Shown: positions 21,155 through 31,138 of the stretch, in pieces
How positions within the stretch are numbered: position 1 is the stretch's first letter
How the letters are laid out: each line of letters begins with the position of its first letter
Assembly (NCBI GenBank): GCA_902514695.1
Contig: CABXRR010000001.1
Span: 1 to 64,000, forward strand
Reading direction: 5' to 3'
Source of the DNA: an uncultured Pelagibacteraceae bacterium
GTDB lineage: Bacteria > Pseudomonadota > Alphaproteobacteria > Pelagibacterales > Pelagibacteraceae
DNA: 64,000 bases
Program-made: the position numbers and the translations under genes
Notes under the pieces: model-generated
Database searches by the model: none
Told to the model about the DNA's origin: nothing
Seen by the model: the letters and a program-made list of their open reading frames with translations, nothing else

Positions 21155-21800
21155 TGTTTATTCTATTAAAAATAACTGTGTCTCCAGGATTAATTAGGTT
21201 TGGTTCTTTCTCTTTATTGCTATTAAAAATTTTAATGGGCGTATTTCCAATAATATTCCAACCACCTGGGCTTTCAAAGGTATAAATGTTTGCAAATTGT
21301 TCAGTCAATCCAACTGATCCTTTTGGAACTTTAACTCTTGGTGTTTCCAATCTTTTGGCATGCATATTTTTGTCTAGGTCCCCTAGAAAAGGCATTCCAG
21401 CAATAAAGCCTGTCATATAACAAAAATATTCTTTTTCAAAAAAAGCATCAAAAATTTTTTCTCTATCTAATTTCAATTTTTTTTCCAATCTTTCAATATC
21501 TAACGAATAAGAATTTTCACAACAAGTTGGTATTTTGATTGTTTTTGTTGATAAATTTTCTTTTTCACTTATCGAAAGATTTTCAACAATTTTTTTAATT
21601 TCTTTATAGTTTGTTTTTTTTAAATCATAAGAAATAATCAATTTATTATATGAGGGTGTTAAATTGTTAATTTTGTCAATATTTTCATTTTTTAAAGTTT
21701 TAAAATACTTAATTACTTCAGAGTTAATTTCTTTATTTACTTCACTCCCAAAATCACAATACAGCGCTGCGTCACCAAGATTTGATATATTTTTTATCAT
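21126..21800 (-). CDS. pxpB: 5-oxoprolinase subunit B (KipI-like)
   Basis: GDAALYCDFG; YCYMTGFIAGMPFLGDLD; RVKVPKGSVGLTEQFANIYTFESPGGWNIIG. Confidence 0.9.
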   Translation of the reverse strand: MIKNISNLGDAALYCDFGSEVNKEINSEVIKYFKTLKNENIDKINNLTPSYNKLIISYDLKKTNYKEIKKIVENLSISEKENLSTKTIKIPTCCENSYSLDIERLEKKLKLDREKIFDAFFEKEYFCYMTGFIAGMPFLGDLDKNMHAKRLETPRVKVPKGSVGLTEQFANIYTFESPGGWNIIGNTPIKIFNSNKEKEPNLINPGDTVIFNRINIDEYKNYNE

Positions 21801-21821
21801 GCCATGTTATACTTAAGAATT

Positions 21822-22601
21822 ATGTCAATGGAAATTAATATAAATTGTGATTTAGGAGAAAAATCAAAACTTCACTCCAATAAACATGATCCTGAATTGT
21901 TAAAAATTGTTAATTCTGCAAATGTTGCTTGCGGATTTCATGCTGGTGACAAAGATACAATGTCTGAAGTTATACAAATATCGAAAGCCAATGGAGTTAG
22001 TATAGGTGCTCATCCATCGTTTAATGATCCAGAAAATTTTGGAAGAAAAAGAATTAATTTATCCTCATCTGAAATAAGAAAACTAATAATTGATCAATAC
22101 GATATTTTACAAAATATTGCATCAAATCATGGTGAATTTGTAAGTCATATCAAGCCACATGGGGCCTTAAATAATATGGCATGCGAAGATTCAGAGCTTG
22201 CGAACACACTAGCAAAAACTATTAAAGAAATAAATCAAGATCTGATCTATTTGGTGCCAACAGGATCAAAAATGGAAGAAGAAGCTAAAAAATTAAATAT
22301 GAAAATAGCTTGTGAAATTTTTGCAGATAGAAATTATGAGGATGATGGAAATTTAGTTTCCAGAAAAAAACCAAATGCTTTAATTACAAATCCAGAGGAA
22401 GCAAAAAAACACGTATTAAATATGGTAAGAAATCAGGCTCTTAATTGTCACAGTGGAAAACAGATACCTTGTGAAATTGACTCAGTGTGTATACATGGAG
22501 ATAATCAAAGTTCATTGGCTACAGCCGTATCTATTAAGAATAACTTGTTAGAAAATGGACTTAAATTAAAAACTTTGAACACAATGAAAAAATTTATTTA
22601 A
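21822..22601 (+). CDS. pxpA: 5-oxoprolinase subunit A (LamB/YcsF family)
   Basis: INCDLGEKSK, ANVACGFHAGDKDTM, SIGAHPSFNDPENFGRK, HIKPHGALNN, EIFADRNYEDDGNLVSRK; internal ATG 21822 or 21828 fits the family better than ATG 21804. Confidence 0.93.
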   Translation: MSMEININCDLGEKSKLHSNKHDPELLKIVNSANVACGFHAGDKDTMSEVIQISKANGVSIGAHPSFNDPENFGRKRINLSSSEIRKLIIDQYDILQNIASNHGEFVSHIKPHGALNNMACEDSELANTLAKTIKEINQDLIYLVPTGSKMEEEAKKLNMKIACEIFADRNYEDDGNLVSRKKPNALITNPEEAKKHVLNMVRNQALNCHSGKQIPCEIDSVCIHGDNQSSLATAVSIKNNLLENGLKLKTLNTMKKFI

Positions 22602-23098
22602 TGATCAAAAAGATTTTAACAGTTACTTTTATATATCTTTTTTATTCATCATATGCCTTTTCTGCTGGGAGTGATGGGGGTGATGGAGAATCCTCAAAAA
22701 TAAAAACAAATTATGAAAAAGCTATTATGCATGTTAAGTCTGCAAAAAAATACGAAAAAAAAGGTAAATTAGAAAAAGCCAAAAAAAAATATGAAAAAGC
22801 TCAAAAATTATTACTCAAATCAAATTTAAAAAAGCCTAATAAACCAGATACACTAAACTACTTAGGATTTACAACTAGAAAACTTGGTGACTATGAAAAT
22901 GGAGAAAAATATTATTTACAAGGACTAGCCTTGGACCCAAACCATATTGGTATAAATGAGTATCTTGGTGAACTTTATGTTGCAACAAATAGAATTGATT
23001 TAGCAAAAGAAAGATTAGAAGTTTTAGCTAAATGTAATTGTGAAGAGTATTCTGAATTAAAGCAAATAATTGACGGTACAAAAAAATCCAAATATTAA
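22601..23098 (+). CDS. TPR-repeat protein, predicted exported
   Basis: Signal peptide-like N terminus; DTLNYLGFTTRKLGDYENGEKYYLQGLALDPNHIGINEYLGELYV. Confidence 0.75.
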   Translation: MIKKILTVTFIYLFYSSYAFSAGSDGGDGESSKIKTNYEKAIMHVKSAKKYEKKGKLEKAKKKYEKAQKLLLKSNLKKPNKPDTLNYLGFTTRKLGDYENGEKYYLQGLALDPNHIGINEYLGELYVATNRIDLAKERLEVLAKCNCEEYSELKQIIDGTKKSKY

Positions 23099-24405
23099 TT
23101 TAGATTTTTAACCATTTGTTCAGGCATCCATAAAGCTATCTCTGGAAAAATTACTACTAATATGACTGCTAAAATCATTAATAGAAATAATGGAAACGCA
23201 CTTTTTGCGATAAAGCCCATATCCCTATTTGCCATTCCTTGAAGAACAAATAAGTTAAATCCTACTGGTGGAGTTATCTGAGCCATTTCAACAACTATAA
23301 CTAAAAAGATACCAAACCAAATCATATCAAACCCTGCTTGACGTATCATCGGCTCTATGACCGCCATTGTTAATACTACAGCAGAGATACCATCAAGAAA
23401 CATTCCTAAAATAATGTAAAAAATCATCAAAACAAAAATTAGAACATATGGGGAAAGATCCATATTCTGGATCCATGTAGCTAAATTTCTAGGTAAACCA
23501 GTAAAACCCATAGCTAAGGATAAAAATGTAGAGCCTGCTAAGATAAAAGCAATCATACATGATGTTTTGGTAGCTCCTAATAAAGATGATTTAAATGTTT
23601 CTAGAGTAAGACTTTTTTGAAAATAAGATAAAATTAAAGATCCAACTACCCCAAGGGAAGCTGCTTCTGTTGCTGTTGCTACCCCAGTATAAATTGAACC
23701 AATTACACCTGAAATCAATATTATGACAGGTAAAAGTTGTTTCGATCTTTTTATTTTTTCTAAAAATGAATACTTTTCAGAAATCTTAGGCATTTTTCTC
23801 TTATTAACTAAAGACCAAATAATTACGTATGACATAAAAATTAATGCAATCATTATCCCAGGAATAATCCCTGCAATAAATAATTTTGCGATAGACTCTT
23901 GAACAGCTACGCCATAAATTATCAAAATTATTGAGGGTGGTATCAACAAACCTAATGTTCCTGAACCAGCCAGACTACCTAATAAAATTTTTTCAGGATA
24001 TTTTCTTTTTCTAAGTTCTGGAATTGACATTTTTCCTACTGTAGCAACTGTTGCAGCTGATGAACCAGATATTGCTGCAAATAAAGCACACCCAACAACA
24101 TTTACATGAATTAAACCTCCAGGTAATTTCTGCATCCAAGGAGATAAACCCTTAAATAAATTTTCAGATAATTTTGTCCTAAATAAAATTTCTCCCATCC
24201 AAACAAATAAAGGTAGAGCAGTTAGAGTCCACGAAGATGATGTTCCCCATATTGTTGTTGCCATTGCATCACCTACAGGTCTAGATGTAAAAAGCATCAT
24301 TCCAATTGCAGACACTCCTATCATGCTCAAGGCTACCCAGACTCCAGACCCTAAAAAAAATAATAAAACACTAATAAAAAAAATGGTTAAAAATATTTCA
24401 GGCAT
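23095..24405 (-). CDS. TRAP transporter large permease (DctM family)
   Basis: 436 aa, multi-TM; LPLFVWMGEILFRT, GSSAATVATVGKMSIPELRKRKYPEKILLGSLAGSGTLGLLIPPSI. Confidence 0.93.
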   Translation of the reverse strand: MPEIFLTIFFISVLLFFLGSGVWVALSMIGVSAIGMMLFTSRPVGDAMATTIWGTSSSWTLTALPLFVWMGEILFRTKLSENLFKGLSPWMQKLPGGLIHVNVVGCALFAAISGSSAATVATVGKMSIPELRKRKYPEKILLGSLAGSGTLGLLIPPSIILIIYGVAVQESIAKLFIAGIIPGIMIALIFMSYVIIWSLVNKRKMPKISEKYSFLEKIKRSKQLLPVIILISGVIGSIYTGVATATEAASLGVVGSLILSYFQKSLTLETFKSSLLGATKTSCMIAFILAGSTFLSLAMGFTGLPRNLATWIQNMDLSPYVLIFVLMIFYIILGMFLDGISAVVLTMAVIEPMIRQAGFDMIWFGIFLVIVVEMAQITPPVGFNLFVLQGMANRDMGFIAKSAFPLFLLMILAVILVVIFPEIALWMPEQMVKNLN

Positions 24406-24888
24406 TTAATCTTTTTTTATTGATAAGACAAATTGATGCAAAACACTTATGAAGAAAATTGTGGATCCAATAGCTACACTAGTTTGTGGTATCCATATCA
24501 AAATTTCATCTGCTCCTTCACTTCTTTCTTGAAATTTATAAGATATTATTAACATTTTAATAAAGTAAAATGATAAGAAACCTGAAAAAAAACTAGCTAA
24601 ACTAAGACACCATATTTCAATGAATTTTTTTTTTGTTCCAGATAATTTTTCTAAAAACAAAGTTATTCTAATGTGCCCACCTTCTACAAAAGTATACGCT
24701 AAAGCAAAGAATGAAGCTGAAGCCATGCAATAACCAGAATATTCTGCTAATCCTCTAATATAAAAACCAAATATTCTTGAAGAAATACCAATAAGAATAA
24801 ACACTGCTACAAATATTAAAAAAACTGCAGCGATATATCCTGAATATTTATATAATTTATTTAAATTCTTGTCTAAAGATTTTAACAT
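24406..24888 (-). CDS. TRAP transporter small permease (DctQ family)
   Basis: Four-TM 160 aa protein between DctM and DctP; GLAEYSGYCMASASFFALAYTFVEGGHIRI. Confidence 0.9.
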   Translation of the reverse strand: MLKSLDKNLNKLYKYSGYIAAVFLIFVAVFILIGISSRIFGFYIRGLAEYSGYCMASASFFALAYTFVEGGHIRITLFLEKLSGTKKKFIEIWCLSLASFFSGFLSFYFIKMLIISYKFQERSEGADEILIWIPQTSVAIGSTIFFISVLHQFVLSIKKD

Positions 24889-24894
24889 AACGAT

Positions 24895-24927
24895 TTAAGG
24901 CCACTTATGATTTTTAAGTGGCCTTAA
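24895..24927 (-). terminator. Intercistronic RNA hairpin between TRAP substrate-binding and permease genes
   Basis: Perfect 13-bp inverted repeat TTAAGGCCACTTA / TAAGTGGCCTTAA with 7-nt loop; no long T tract, so possibly an mRNA stabiliser or attenuator. Confidence 0.75.
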
Positions 24928-24941
24928 TTTAGAAGTTTTAA

Positions 24942-25913
24942 TTATTTGTATGCTGATAAAACAGTGGCTCCTCTTGATCCAGCTTTTTGAGACCATTCCT
25001 TAGCCATTGTTGCTCCAACCTTTTCAAAATGAGATTGTAAAGATGAATTAACTTTACCAACTACCATTCCAGCATTTGCTAAAGCTTTCTTATCAGAAAC
25101 ATTTCCTTGTTTAGATAATTGCCAACCTTTTCTTTCAGCTAAAGCTGCTTGTTTCATAACTAAGTCCTGAGTAGCTTTATCTAACTTATTCCAAGAATCT
25201 TTATTAACTATAACCATGTTCTTTGGAAACCAAGCTGCAATATCATAAAAATATTTAACTCCATTCTCCCAAATTTTAGAGTTTTTTCCAGTTGTTGGTG
25301 ATGTAATCATGCTTTCAACTGCACCAGTCGAAAAAGCCTGACTAATCTCAGCAGCTTCAATTTTTGTCGGTGCCATTCCAGTCAATTCAGCAATTCTAAT
25401 TGTAGCTGAGTTGTAAGCTCTAAACTTTAAGCCTTTAAGATCTGCTACAGAATTAATTTCTTTTTTGCTGTATAAACCTTGAGCAGGCCACGGAACTGCA
25501 TACAAAAATACAAGACCTTTAGAGTCTAAACTTTTAACAATTTCATCTTTAGAAGCTTTATATAAACTTAAAGCATCGCTGTATGATGTTGCTAAAAATG
25601 GTTGAGAGTCAATTTCCAATAACGGATCCTCTTTTCCAAGAGCTGACATAAATCTTTCACCTATTTGAGCTTGACCAGTTCTAACAGCTCTAAAAATTTC
25701 TCCTCCTTTAAAAAGTGATCCTCCAGGATGAGCTACTATTGTTAATTTTCCTCCACTTTTTTCCGTTACATTTTTTGCAAATTCTGTTGCGTTAGCAGAG
25801 TGAAAATTACCAGCTCCATAAGCTAGAGCCATGTCCCACTTTTCTGCGATCGCCACATTAGTAGCTAAAATCAACGAAATTAAAGTACTTAAAAAATATT
25901 TAATAAATTTCAT
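24942..25913 (-). CDS. TRAP transporter substrate-binding protein (DctP family)
   Basis: Signal peptide; LKGLKFRAYNSATIRIAELTGMAPTKIEAAEISQAFSTGAVESMITSP. Confidence 0.92.
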   Translation of the reverse strand: MKFIKYFLSTLISLILATNVAIAEKWDMALAYGAGNFHSANATEFAKNVTEKSGGKLTIVAHPGGSLFKGGEIFRAVRTGQAQIGERFMSALGKEDPLLEIDSQPFLATSYSDALSLYKASKDEIVKSLDSKGLVFLYAVPWPAQGLYSKKEINSVADLKGLKFRAYNSATIRIAELTGMAPTKIEAAEISQAFSTGAVESMITSPTTGKNSKIWENGVKYFYDIAAWFPKNMVIVNKDSWNKLDKATQDLVMKQAALAERKGWQLSKQGNVSDKKALANAGMVVGKVNSSLQSHFEKVGATMAKEWSQKAGSRGATVLSAYK

Positions 25914-26026
25914 TATTCCTCCATTTCTATTTAAGGTATTTCATAGTGTATCGAAAAATTTATCAATAAAAAAATATTACTACTTTTAATTGAATTATAA
26001 GTATTTTCTAATATTATAACGAGACT

Positions 26027-26638
26027 TTGTTAGAAGAAACGCTCATACTTGTTCAGATTATTTTCATAGATATTATCTTGGCTGCGGATAATGCAATAAT
26101 TATAGGTTTAATTGCAGCAAATTTTGCTCCAAAAAATAGAAAACAAATAATCTTATGGGGCGTTGCTGGTGCCTTGATATTTAAGATCATATTTGCATTA
26201 TTTGCTACATATTTATTTGAATTTTACTTCATTAAAATTTTAGGTGGATTACTCTTAATTTGGATAGTTAACGATTTAAGAAAAGATTTATTTGAAATAA
26301 AAAAAATTAAATCACCAACTAAGAAATCAAAAGAGCCATCGTATATTCAAAGTGTATACAAAGTCTTATTTGCTGATATTACGATTAGTTTCGATAACGT
26401 TGTTGGTGTTGTTGGTGCTGCTAAAGGTAATTTTGGTTTTATGATATTTGGTCTTGTGTTATCAGTAATTTTAACAGGTGCAATGGCCACATATCTCGCT
26501 AACTATATTCAAAAACATTTATGGATAGCATATATTGGTCTAGGTTTTATATTATTAGTTGCAATTCAATTAGTAATTGGTGGTCTTGCAGATTTAGATA
26601 TCTTATCAATAAATGAACAGTTTAAAAAATATTTTTAA
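26027..26638 (+). CDS. TerC/YjbE family integral membrane protein
   Basis: IIFIDIILAADNAIIIGLIAA and VLFADITISFDNVVGVVGAA; TTG start. Confidence 0.88.
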   Translation: MLEETLILVQIIFIDIILAADNAIIIGLIAANFAPKNRKQIILWGVAGALIFKIIFALFATYLFEFYFIKILGGLLLIWIVNDLRKDLFEIKKIKSPTKKSKEPSYIQSVYKVLFADITISFDNVVGVVGAAKGNFGFMIFGLVLSVILTGAMATYLANYIQKHLWIAYIGLGFILLVAIQLVIGGLADLDILSINEQFKKYF

Positions 26639-27411
26639 TAAGAATATTTTTTCGAAGGATACTTTTGTGATCTAACCTCAGATGAAAATTTTTTTAATCC
26701 CAAATTAATGTGTTTTTTTATATTGATAAATTTTTTCACAAATTTTATCTTTGTATTATTCAATCCAATTAAGTCATCAGTTACTAGAACTTGTCCATCG
26801 CAATAAGCTGATGATCCTATTCCAATAGTTGGTATTTTTAATTTTTCTGTAATTTGTTTAGCTAAGGAAGTTTTAACACATTCTAAAACGATCGAAAATA
26901 CCCCACATTTTTGTAATAATAAAGAATCCTTTATTAGTTGTTTTTTTTCTTTGGCGCTTCCCCCTTTGGACTTAAATTTTCCTTTATTAGTTTGAGGTAA
27001 AAGACCTAAGTGGCCCATTACAGGGATTTTATTTTTTATTAAAAATTTAATTTGTCTTATAATTTTTTTTCCACCTTCTAATTTCACTGCATCACATTTG
27101 GTTTCTTTAATTATTCTTTTAGCATTTTTTAAAGCTAGATTTTTTGAACTATAGGTATTGTATGGCATATCTACTACCATCAAACTTTTTTTAACTCCAA
27201 GTCTAACACTTTTTGAGTGTTCAATCATATTTGTTAGAGTAACTTTTTTTGTAGTGTCGTAGTTGTATAAAACTGAGCCCAGAGAATCACCAACTAATAT
27301 TATATCTGCATGTTTGTCAGCTTCCTCAGCAATATTCTTAGAATAGGACGTTAAACAGATTATCTTAGATCTTTTTTTTTTCATCAGAACTTTTTTGATT
27401 TTGCTATTCAT
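26635..27411 (-). CDS. panB: 3-methyl-2-oxobutanoate hydroxymethyltransferase
   Basis: ADIILVGDSLGSVLYNYDTT, VVDMPYNTY, VKLEGGKK, IPVMGHLGLLPQ, IGIGSSAYCDGQVLVTDDLIG. Confidence 0.92.
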   Translation of the reverse strand: MNSKIKKVLMKKKRSKIICLTSYSKNIAEEADKHADIILVGDSLGSVLYNYDTTKKVTLTNMIEHSKSVRLGVKKSLMVVDMPYNTYSSKNLALKNAKRIIKETKCDAVKLEGGKKIIRQIKFLIKNKIPVMGHLGLLPQTNKGKFKSKGGSAKEKKQLIKDSLLLQKCGVFSIVLECVKTSLAKQITEKLKIPTIGIGSSAYCDGQVLVTDDLIGLNNTKIKFVKKFINIKKHINLGLKKFSSEVRSQKYPSKKYSY

Positions 27412-27420
27412 TGCTTTTAA

Positions 27421-28983
27421 CTACTCTAGTTCAATAGTGCTCGGTGGTTTCGATGTTATATCATAAACTACTCTATTTATTCCTCTAATACTATTTACAA
27501 TTTTATTTGAAATCATTTGGATAAAAGGCTTTTTAAATTCATAAAAATCTGCCGTCATCCCATCCTCTGATGTAATTGCTCTTAACAAACACAAATATTC
27601 ATAAGTTCTGTTATCACCCATTACACCTACTGTCTTAACAGGCAGCAATGCAGCGTAAGCTTGCCAAATTTTATTGTAAAGTCCATGGTCTTTTAAGGCT
27701 TGAATAAAGTAATAATCTGCTTCTTTTAAAATATTAATCTTTTTCTGTGTAATAACTCCTGGCATTCTAATAGCTAAACCTGGACCAGGAAAAGGATGTC
27801 GAGAGATGATATCTCTACTTAAATTCAGCTCTAGACCTAATTTCCTAACCTCGTCTTTAAATAAAAATTTTAATGGCTCAACGAGCTTAAGCTTCATTTT
27901 TTTTGGTAATCCACCGACATTATGATGTGATTTAATTTTTGAGGTTTGACTACCAGTGACTGATTTACTCTCTATAAGATCAGGATAAAGAGTTCCTTGT
28001 GCCAAAAACTTTACATCTTTAATTTTTTTTGCATAACGTTCAAAAATCTTAATAAACAAATTTCCTATTATTTTTCTCTTTTTTTCTGGATCAGAAATAT
28101 TAGCAAGCTTTTTTAAAAATTCTTTTTCGGCGTTCACATATATTAAATTCATTTTTAATTTTTTTTTAAAAGTTTCTACAACTTGTTTTTCCTCATCTTT
28201 TCTAAGAAGTCCTGTATTAACAAATACACAATAAAGTTTTTTACCAATAGCTTTATTCAATAATTGCGCAACGACACTACTATCAACCCCACCAGAAAGA
28301 GCGCAAATAACTTTATTTGTTCCCACTTGATTTCTGACATCTTTAATTAATTGTATCTTTTGATCTTTAGAGGACCAATTCCTTTTAATTCCACATATTA
28401 AAAAAATAAAATTACTAATAATTTTTTTTCCATTTTCGGTATGAGTAACCTCAGGATGAAATTGAACTCCATAAAATCTTTTCTTCTTGTTTTCAATAAT
28501 GGCATACTTTGAGTTACGACTGGAAGCAACTACATTAAAATTTTTTGGTAATTTAGAAACTTGATCAGCGTGGCTCATCCATACTTTATTAATTCTTTTT
28601 TTATTAAAAAAATTTTTAGTAATAAGACTATCTTTTTTTTTATCGATGTTAGCTAGACCAAATTCTCTATGTTTTGATTGTTTAACTTTACCACCATTAA
28701 GTTTTGAAAGAATCTGGTGACCAAAACAAATACCCAATATGGGTATACCATTTTCTATAATTTTCTTATCAAATGAATATTTATTGATTTCATAAACATT
28801 TAAAGGACCTCCAGATAAAATAATTCCTTTAATTGAATGACTAATGTCTGTGTTTTTAATTTTTTTATGACTTATTATTTCAGAAAATACACCAAGTTCC
28901 CTAATTCTTCTTGCTATTAATTGAGTGAATTGAGAGCCAAAATCTATAATCAAGATTTTATTTAAGTTTTTATCAAGACTCAT
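27421..28983 (-). CDS. guaA: GMP synthase (glutamine-hydrolysing)
   Basis: [74 protein letters not shown] terminus. Confidence 0.97.
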   Translation of the reverse strand: MSLDKNLNKILIIDFGSQFTQLIARRIRELGVFSEIISHKKIKNTDISHSIKGIILSGGPLNVYEINKYSFDKKIIENGIPILGICFGHQILSKLNGGKVKQSKHREFGLANIDKKKDSLITKNFFNKKRINKVWMSHADQVSKLPKNFNVVASSRNSKYAIIENKKKRFYGVQFHPEVTHTENGKKIISNFIFLICGIKRNWSSKDQKIQLIKDVRNQVGTNKVICALSGGVDSSVVAQLLNKAIGKKLYCVFVNTGLLRKDEEKQVVETFKKKLKMNLIYVNAEKEFLKKLANISDPEKKRKIIGNLFIKIFERYAKKIKDVKFLAQGTLYPDLIESKSVTGSQTSKIKSHHNVGGLPKKMKLKLVEPLKFLFKDEVRKLGLELNLSRDIISRHPFPGPGLAIRMPGVITQKKINILKEADYYFIQALKDHGLYNKIWQAYAALLPVKTVGVMGDNRTYEYLCLLRAITSEDGMTADFYEFKKPFIQMISNKIVNSIRGINRVVYDITSKPPSTIELE

Positions 28984-29413
28984 TGTTTTTAGGTTCTATA
29001 TTCGCAAGAGTCTCTAAAATATCTTTATTTTCATCACATAGTTTTTTACAAACTTGTTTGAAAGTTTTTGATAAGTCTTTTACTTTTTTATAATTGGACT
29101 TTTCTAAAGCAATTTTCATCGACATTAAAATTGCCTCTTCATTATCAGGTTCAATTAGCAATGTCGCTTCTAAATTTTTTTCTTCTTTTTTTTGATCTTC
29201 TTTAATATTGTAGATTTTTGCTAAATATAGATATGAATTTGAATTCTTTGGATTAAACACAATACTTCTTTCAAACATAAATTTTGCATCATCATATTTT
29301 TTTTCTTCAAAAAATTTTAGTCCTGTATTAAAAAATTTTTCATTACTATTTAAAGTATTAAATAAATTAATAATTAAATAAAAAAATAATGAAAATTTAA
29401 ATATTTTATTCAT
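28973..29413 (-). CDS. Small TPR-containing protein
   Basis: Hydrophobic N terminus; [35 protein letters not shown]. Confidence 0.65.
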   Translation of the reverse strand: MNKIFKFSLFFYLIINLFNTLNSNEKFFNTGLKFFEEKKYDDAKFMFERSIVFNPKNSNSYLYLAKIYNIKEDQKKEEKNLEATLLIEPDNEEAILMSMKIALEKSNYKKVKDLSKTFKQVCKKLCDENKDILETLANIEPKNNES

Positions 29414-30495
29414 TAGTATTTATTATCATTTTTAACTATATCGACATTATGAACCATACTTTCATAAAAACCAGCCTTTGTAATTTTTACAAATTGTGGT
29501 TTATCTCTAAGATATTTAATTTGCTTAGATCCAAGATAACCCATTGACGATCTTAGACCACCGATTAACTTATAAATTATATTGCTAACTTTGCCTTTAT
29601 ATTTAGCAAAACCTTCTACTCCCTCTGGAACATATTTTGACATATCTTTTTGTTTTGATTGAAAATATCTATCAGCTGAACCTTTATTCATAGCGCCAAC
29701 TGAACCCATGCCTCTGAAGCTTTTGAAAAATTTACCATTTCTTTTTATTAATTTACCTGGTGTTTCGTCTGTTCCTGCAAATAAAGATCCTATCATTACT
29801 GCATCAGCGCCGGCAGCGAAAGCTTTTGCAAGATCACCAGAATATTTAATACCACCGTCAGAAATGATCTTTACATTTTTATTTTTAATTCCATTTCTAA
29901 CACTTAAAATTGCACTGAGTTGTGGCACACCAATTCCAGCAACTAATCTTGTTGTACAGATCGATCCAGGTCCTATACCAACTTTAATTATATCTACTCC
30001 CAATTTAAGTAAGAATTTAGCTGCTTCAGGTGTTGCAATATTTCCAGCACATAATGCAGTTTTTTTATTTTTGCTTTTTTTAATAAACTTAATTATTTCT
30101 GAAACTTTTTTTGTATGACCATGTGCAGTATCAACAACAATCATATCAATATTTTCTTTTAAAATTGCCTTTGCCCTTGTAAATTCATTAGGACCAGCAC
30201 CAACTGCTGCACCAACTAATAATTTTTGTTTTTTAACTTTTTTGATTTCTAAAATTTGTTTTTTTACATCAAGATTTCTATGAATTATTCCAAGTCCACC
30301 TGATTTTGCTATTGCAATTGCCATTTTACTTTCTGTAACTGTATCCATAGCCGATGACAAAAGAGGAATTTTAAGTTTTAAAGTTTCAGTTAATTTAATA
30401 CTAGTATCAACATCTGTCGGTAGAATTTCAGAATATTTTGGAACTAGAGTTACGTCATCAAAGGTGAGTGCTTCTTTTATAGGGACCATAATCAT
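29413..30495 (-). CDS. guaB: IMP dehydrogenase, short form without CBS (Bateman) domains
   Basis: KEALTFDDVTLVPKYSEILP, PLLSSAMDTVTE, GIGPGSICTTRLVAGIGVPQ, FRGMGSVGAMNKGSADRYFQ, VPEGVEGFAKYKG. Runs from IHRNLDVKKQ directly into KKQKLLVGAAVGAG. Confidence 0.93.
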   Translation of the reverse strand: MIMVPIKEALTFDDVTLVPKYSEILPTDVDTSIKLTETLKLKIPLLSSAMDTVTESKMAIAIAKSGGLGIIHRNLDVKKQILEIKKVKKQKLLVGAAVGAGPNEFTRAKAILKENIDMIVVDTAHGHTKKVSEIIKFIKKSKNKKTALCAGNIATPEAAKFLLKLGVDIIKVGIGPGSICTTRLVAGIGVPQLSAILSVRNGIKNKNVKIISDGGIKYSGDLAKAFAAGADAVMIGSLFAGTDETPGKLIKRNGKFFKSFRGMGSVGAMNKGSADRYFQSKQKDMSKYVPEGVEGFAKYKGKVSNIIYKLIGGLRSSMGYLGSKQIKYLRDKPQFVKITKAGFYESMVHNVDIVKNDNKY

Positions 30496-30526
30496 TTATA
30501 TATGATTCCTTTTATATTTAAAGAGG

Positions 30527-31138
30527 CTATCTAAGATTTTTACAAATAATAAAACTTTCTTTAGAGTCTTTACGACTAGATTTAGGTTTAAAAACCTTAA
30601 CTTCTTTAAAAAGTTTTTTCCCTAGTGCGACAATTTCATTAAATGAACCCCCCATAAATATTTTTGAAATAAAAGAACCTTCTTCTAACAAAACATCTTT
30701 TGAAAAAATCATTGCTTCTTTGCAAAGTTCGCCTGTTTGAATTGAGTCTATGTTTTTTATACCAGTGGTGTTTACAGCCATATCTGACATTACAACATCT
30801 GACCCTTTATTTAGATAATTTTTGATCTGATCTTGGATTAAAGGAGACGTAAAATCACCTTTAATTTGAATATTATTTTTAACTTTTTCCATTTCCTTTA
30901 AATCTATTGAAATAATTTTTCCATTTTTGACAATTTTAGAAGCATATTGAGTCCAACTACCTGGGGCCGCACCAATATCAATCACACACATGCCACCCTT
31001 AAAGATTTTAAACTTCTCATCAATTTCAATTAATTTATAAGCAGATCTAGCCCTATAACCATCAACTTTAGATTGACGGACATATATATCTCTTCTTTGT
31101 TTATTAACCCAATTTTTTGAAATTTTATTTTTTTTCAA
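30527..31138 (-). CDS. rlmE: 23S rRNA (uridine-2'-O)-methyltransferase RlmE/FtsJ
   Basis: RSAYKLIEIDEKFKIFKGGMCVIDIGAAPGSWTQYA; VVMSDMAVNTTGIKNIDS. Confidence 0.93.
   Translation of the reverse strand: MKKNKISKNWVNKQRRDIYVRQSKVDGYRARSAYKLIEIDEKFKIFKGGMCVIDIGAAPGSWTQYASKIVKNGKIISIDLKEMEKVKNNIQIKGDFTSPLIQDQIKNYLNKGSDVVMSDMAVNTTGIKNIDSIQTGELCKEAMIFSKDVLLEEGSFISKIFMGGSFNEIVALGKKLFKEVKVFKPKSSRKDSKESFIICKNLR

Noticed and set aside
29708-30118. 136-aa ORF antisense to guaB
   Set aside because: Lies within the well-supported guaB frame; low-complexity composition and no family signature.
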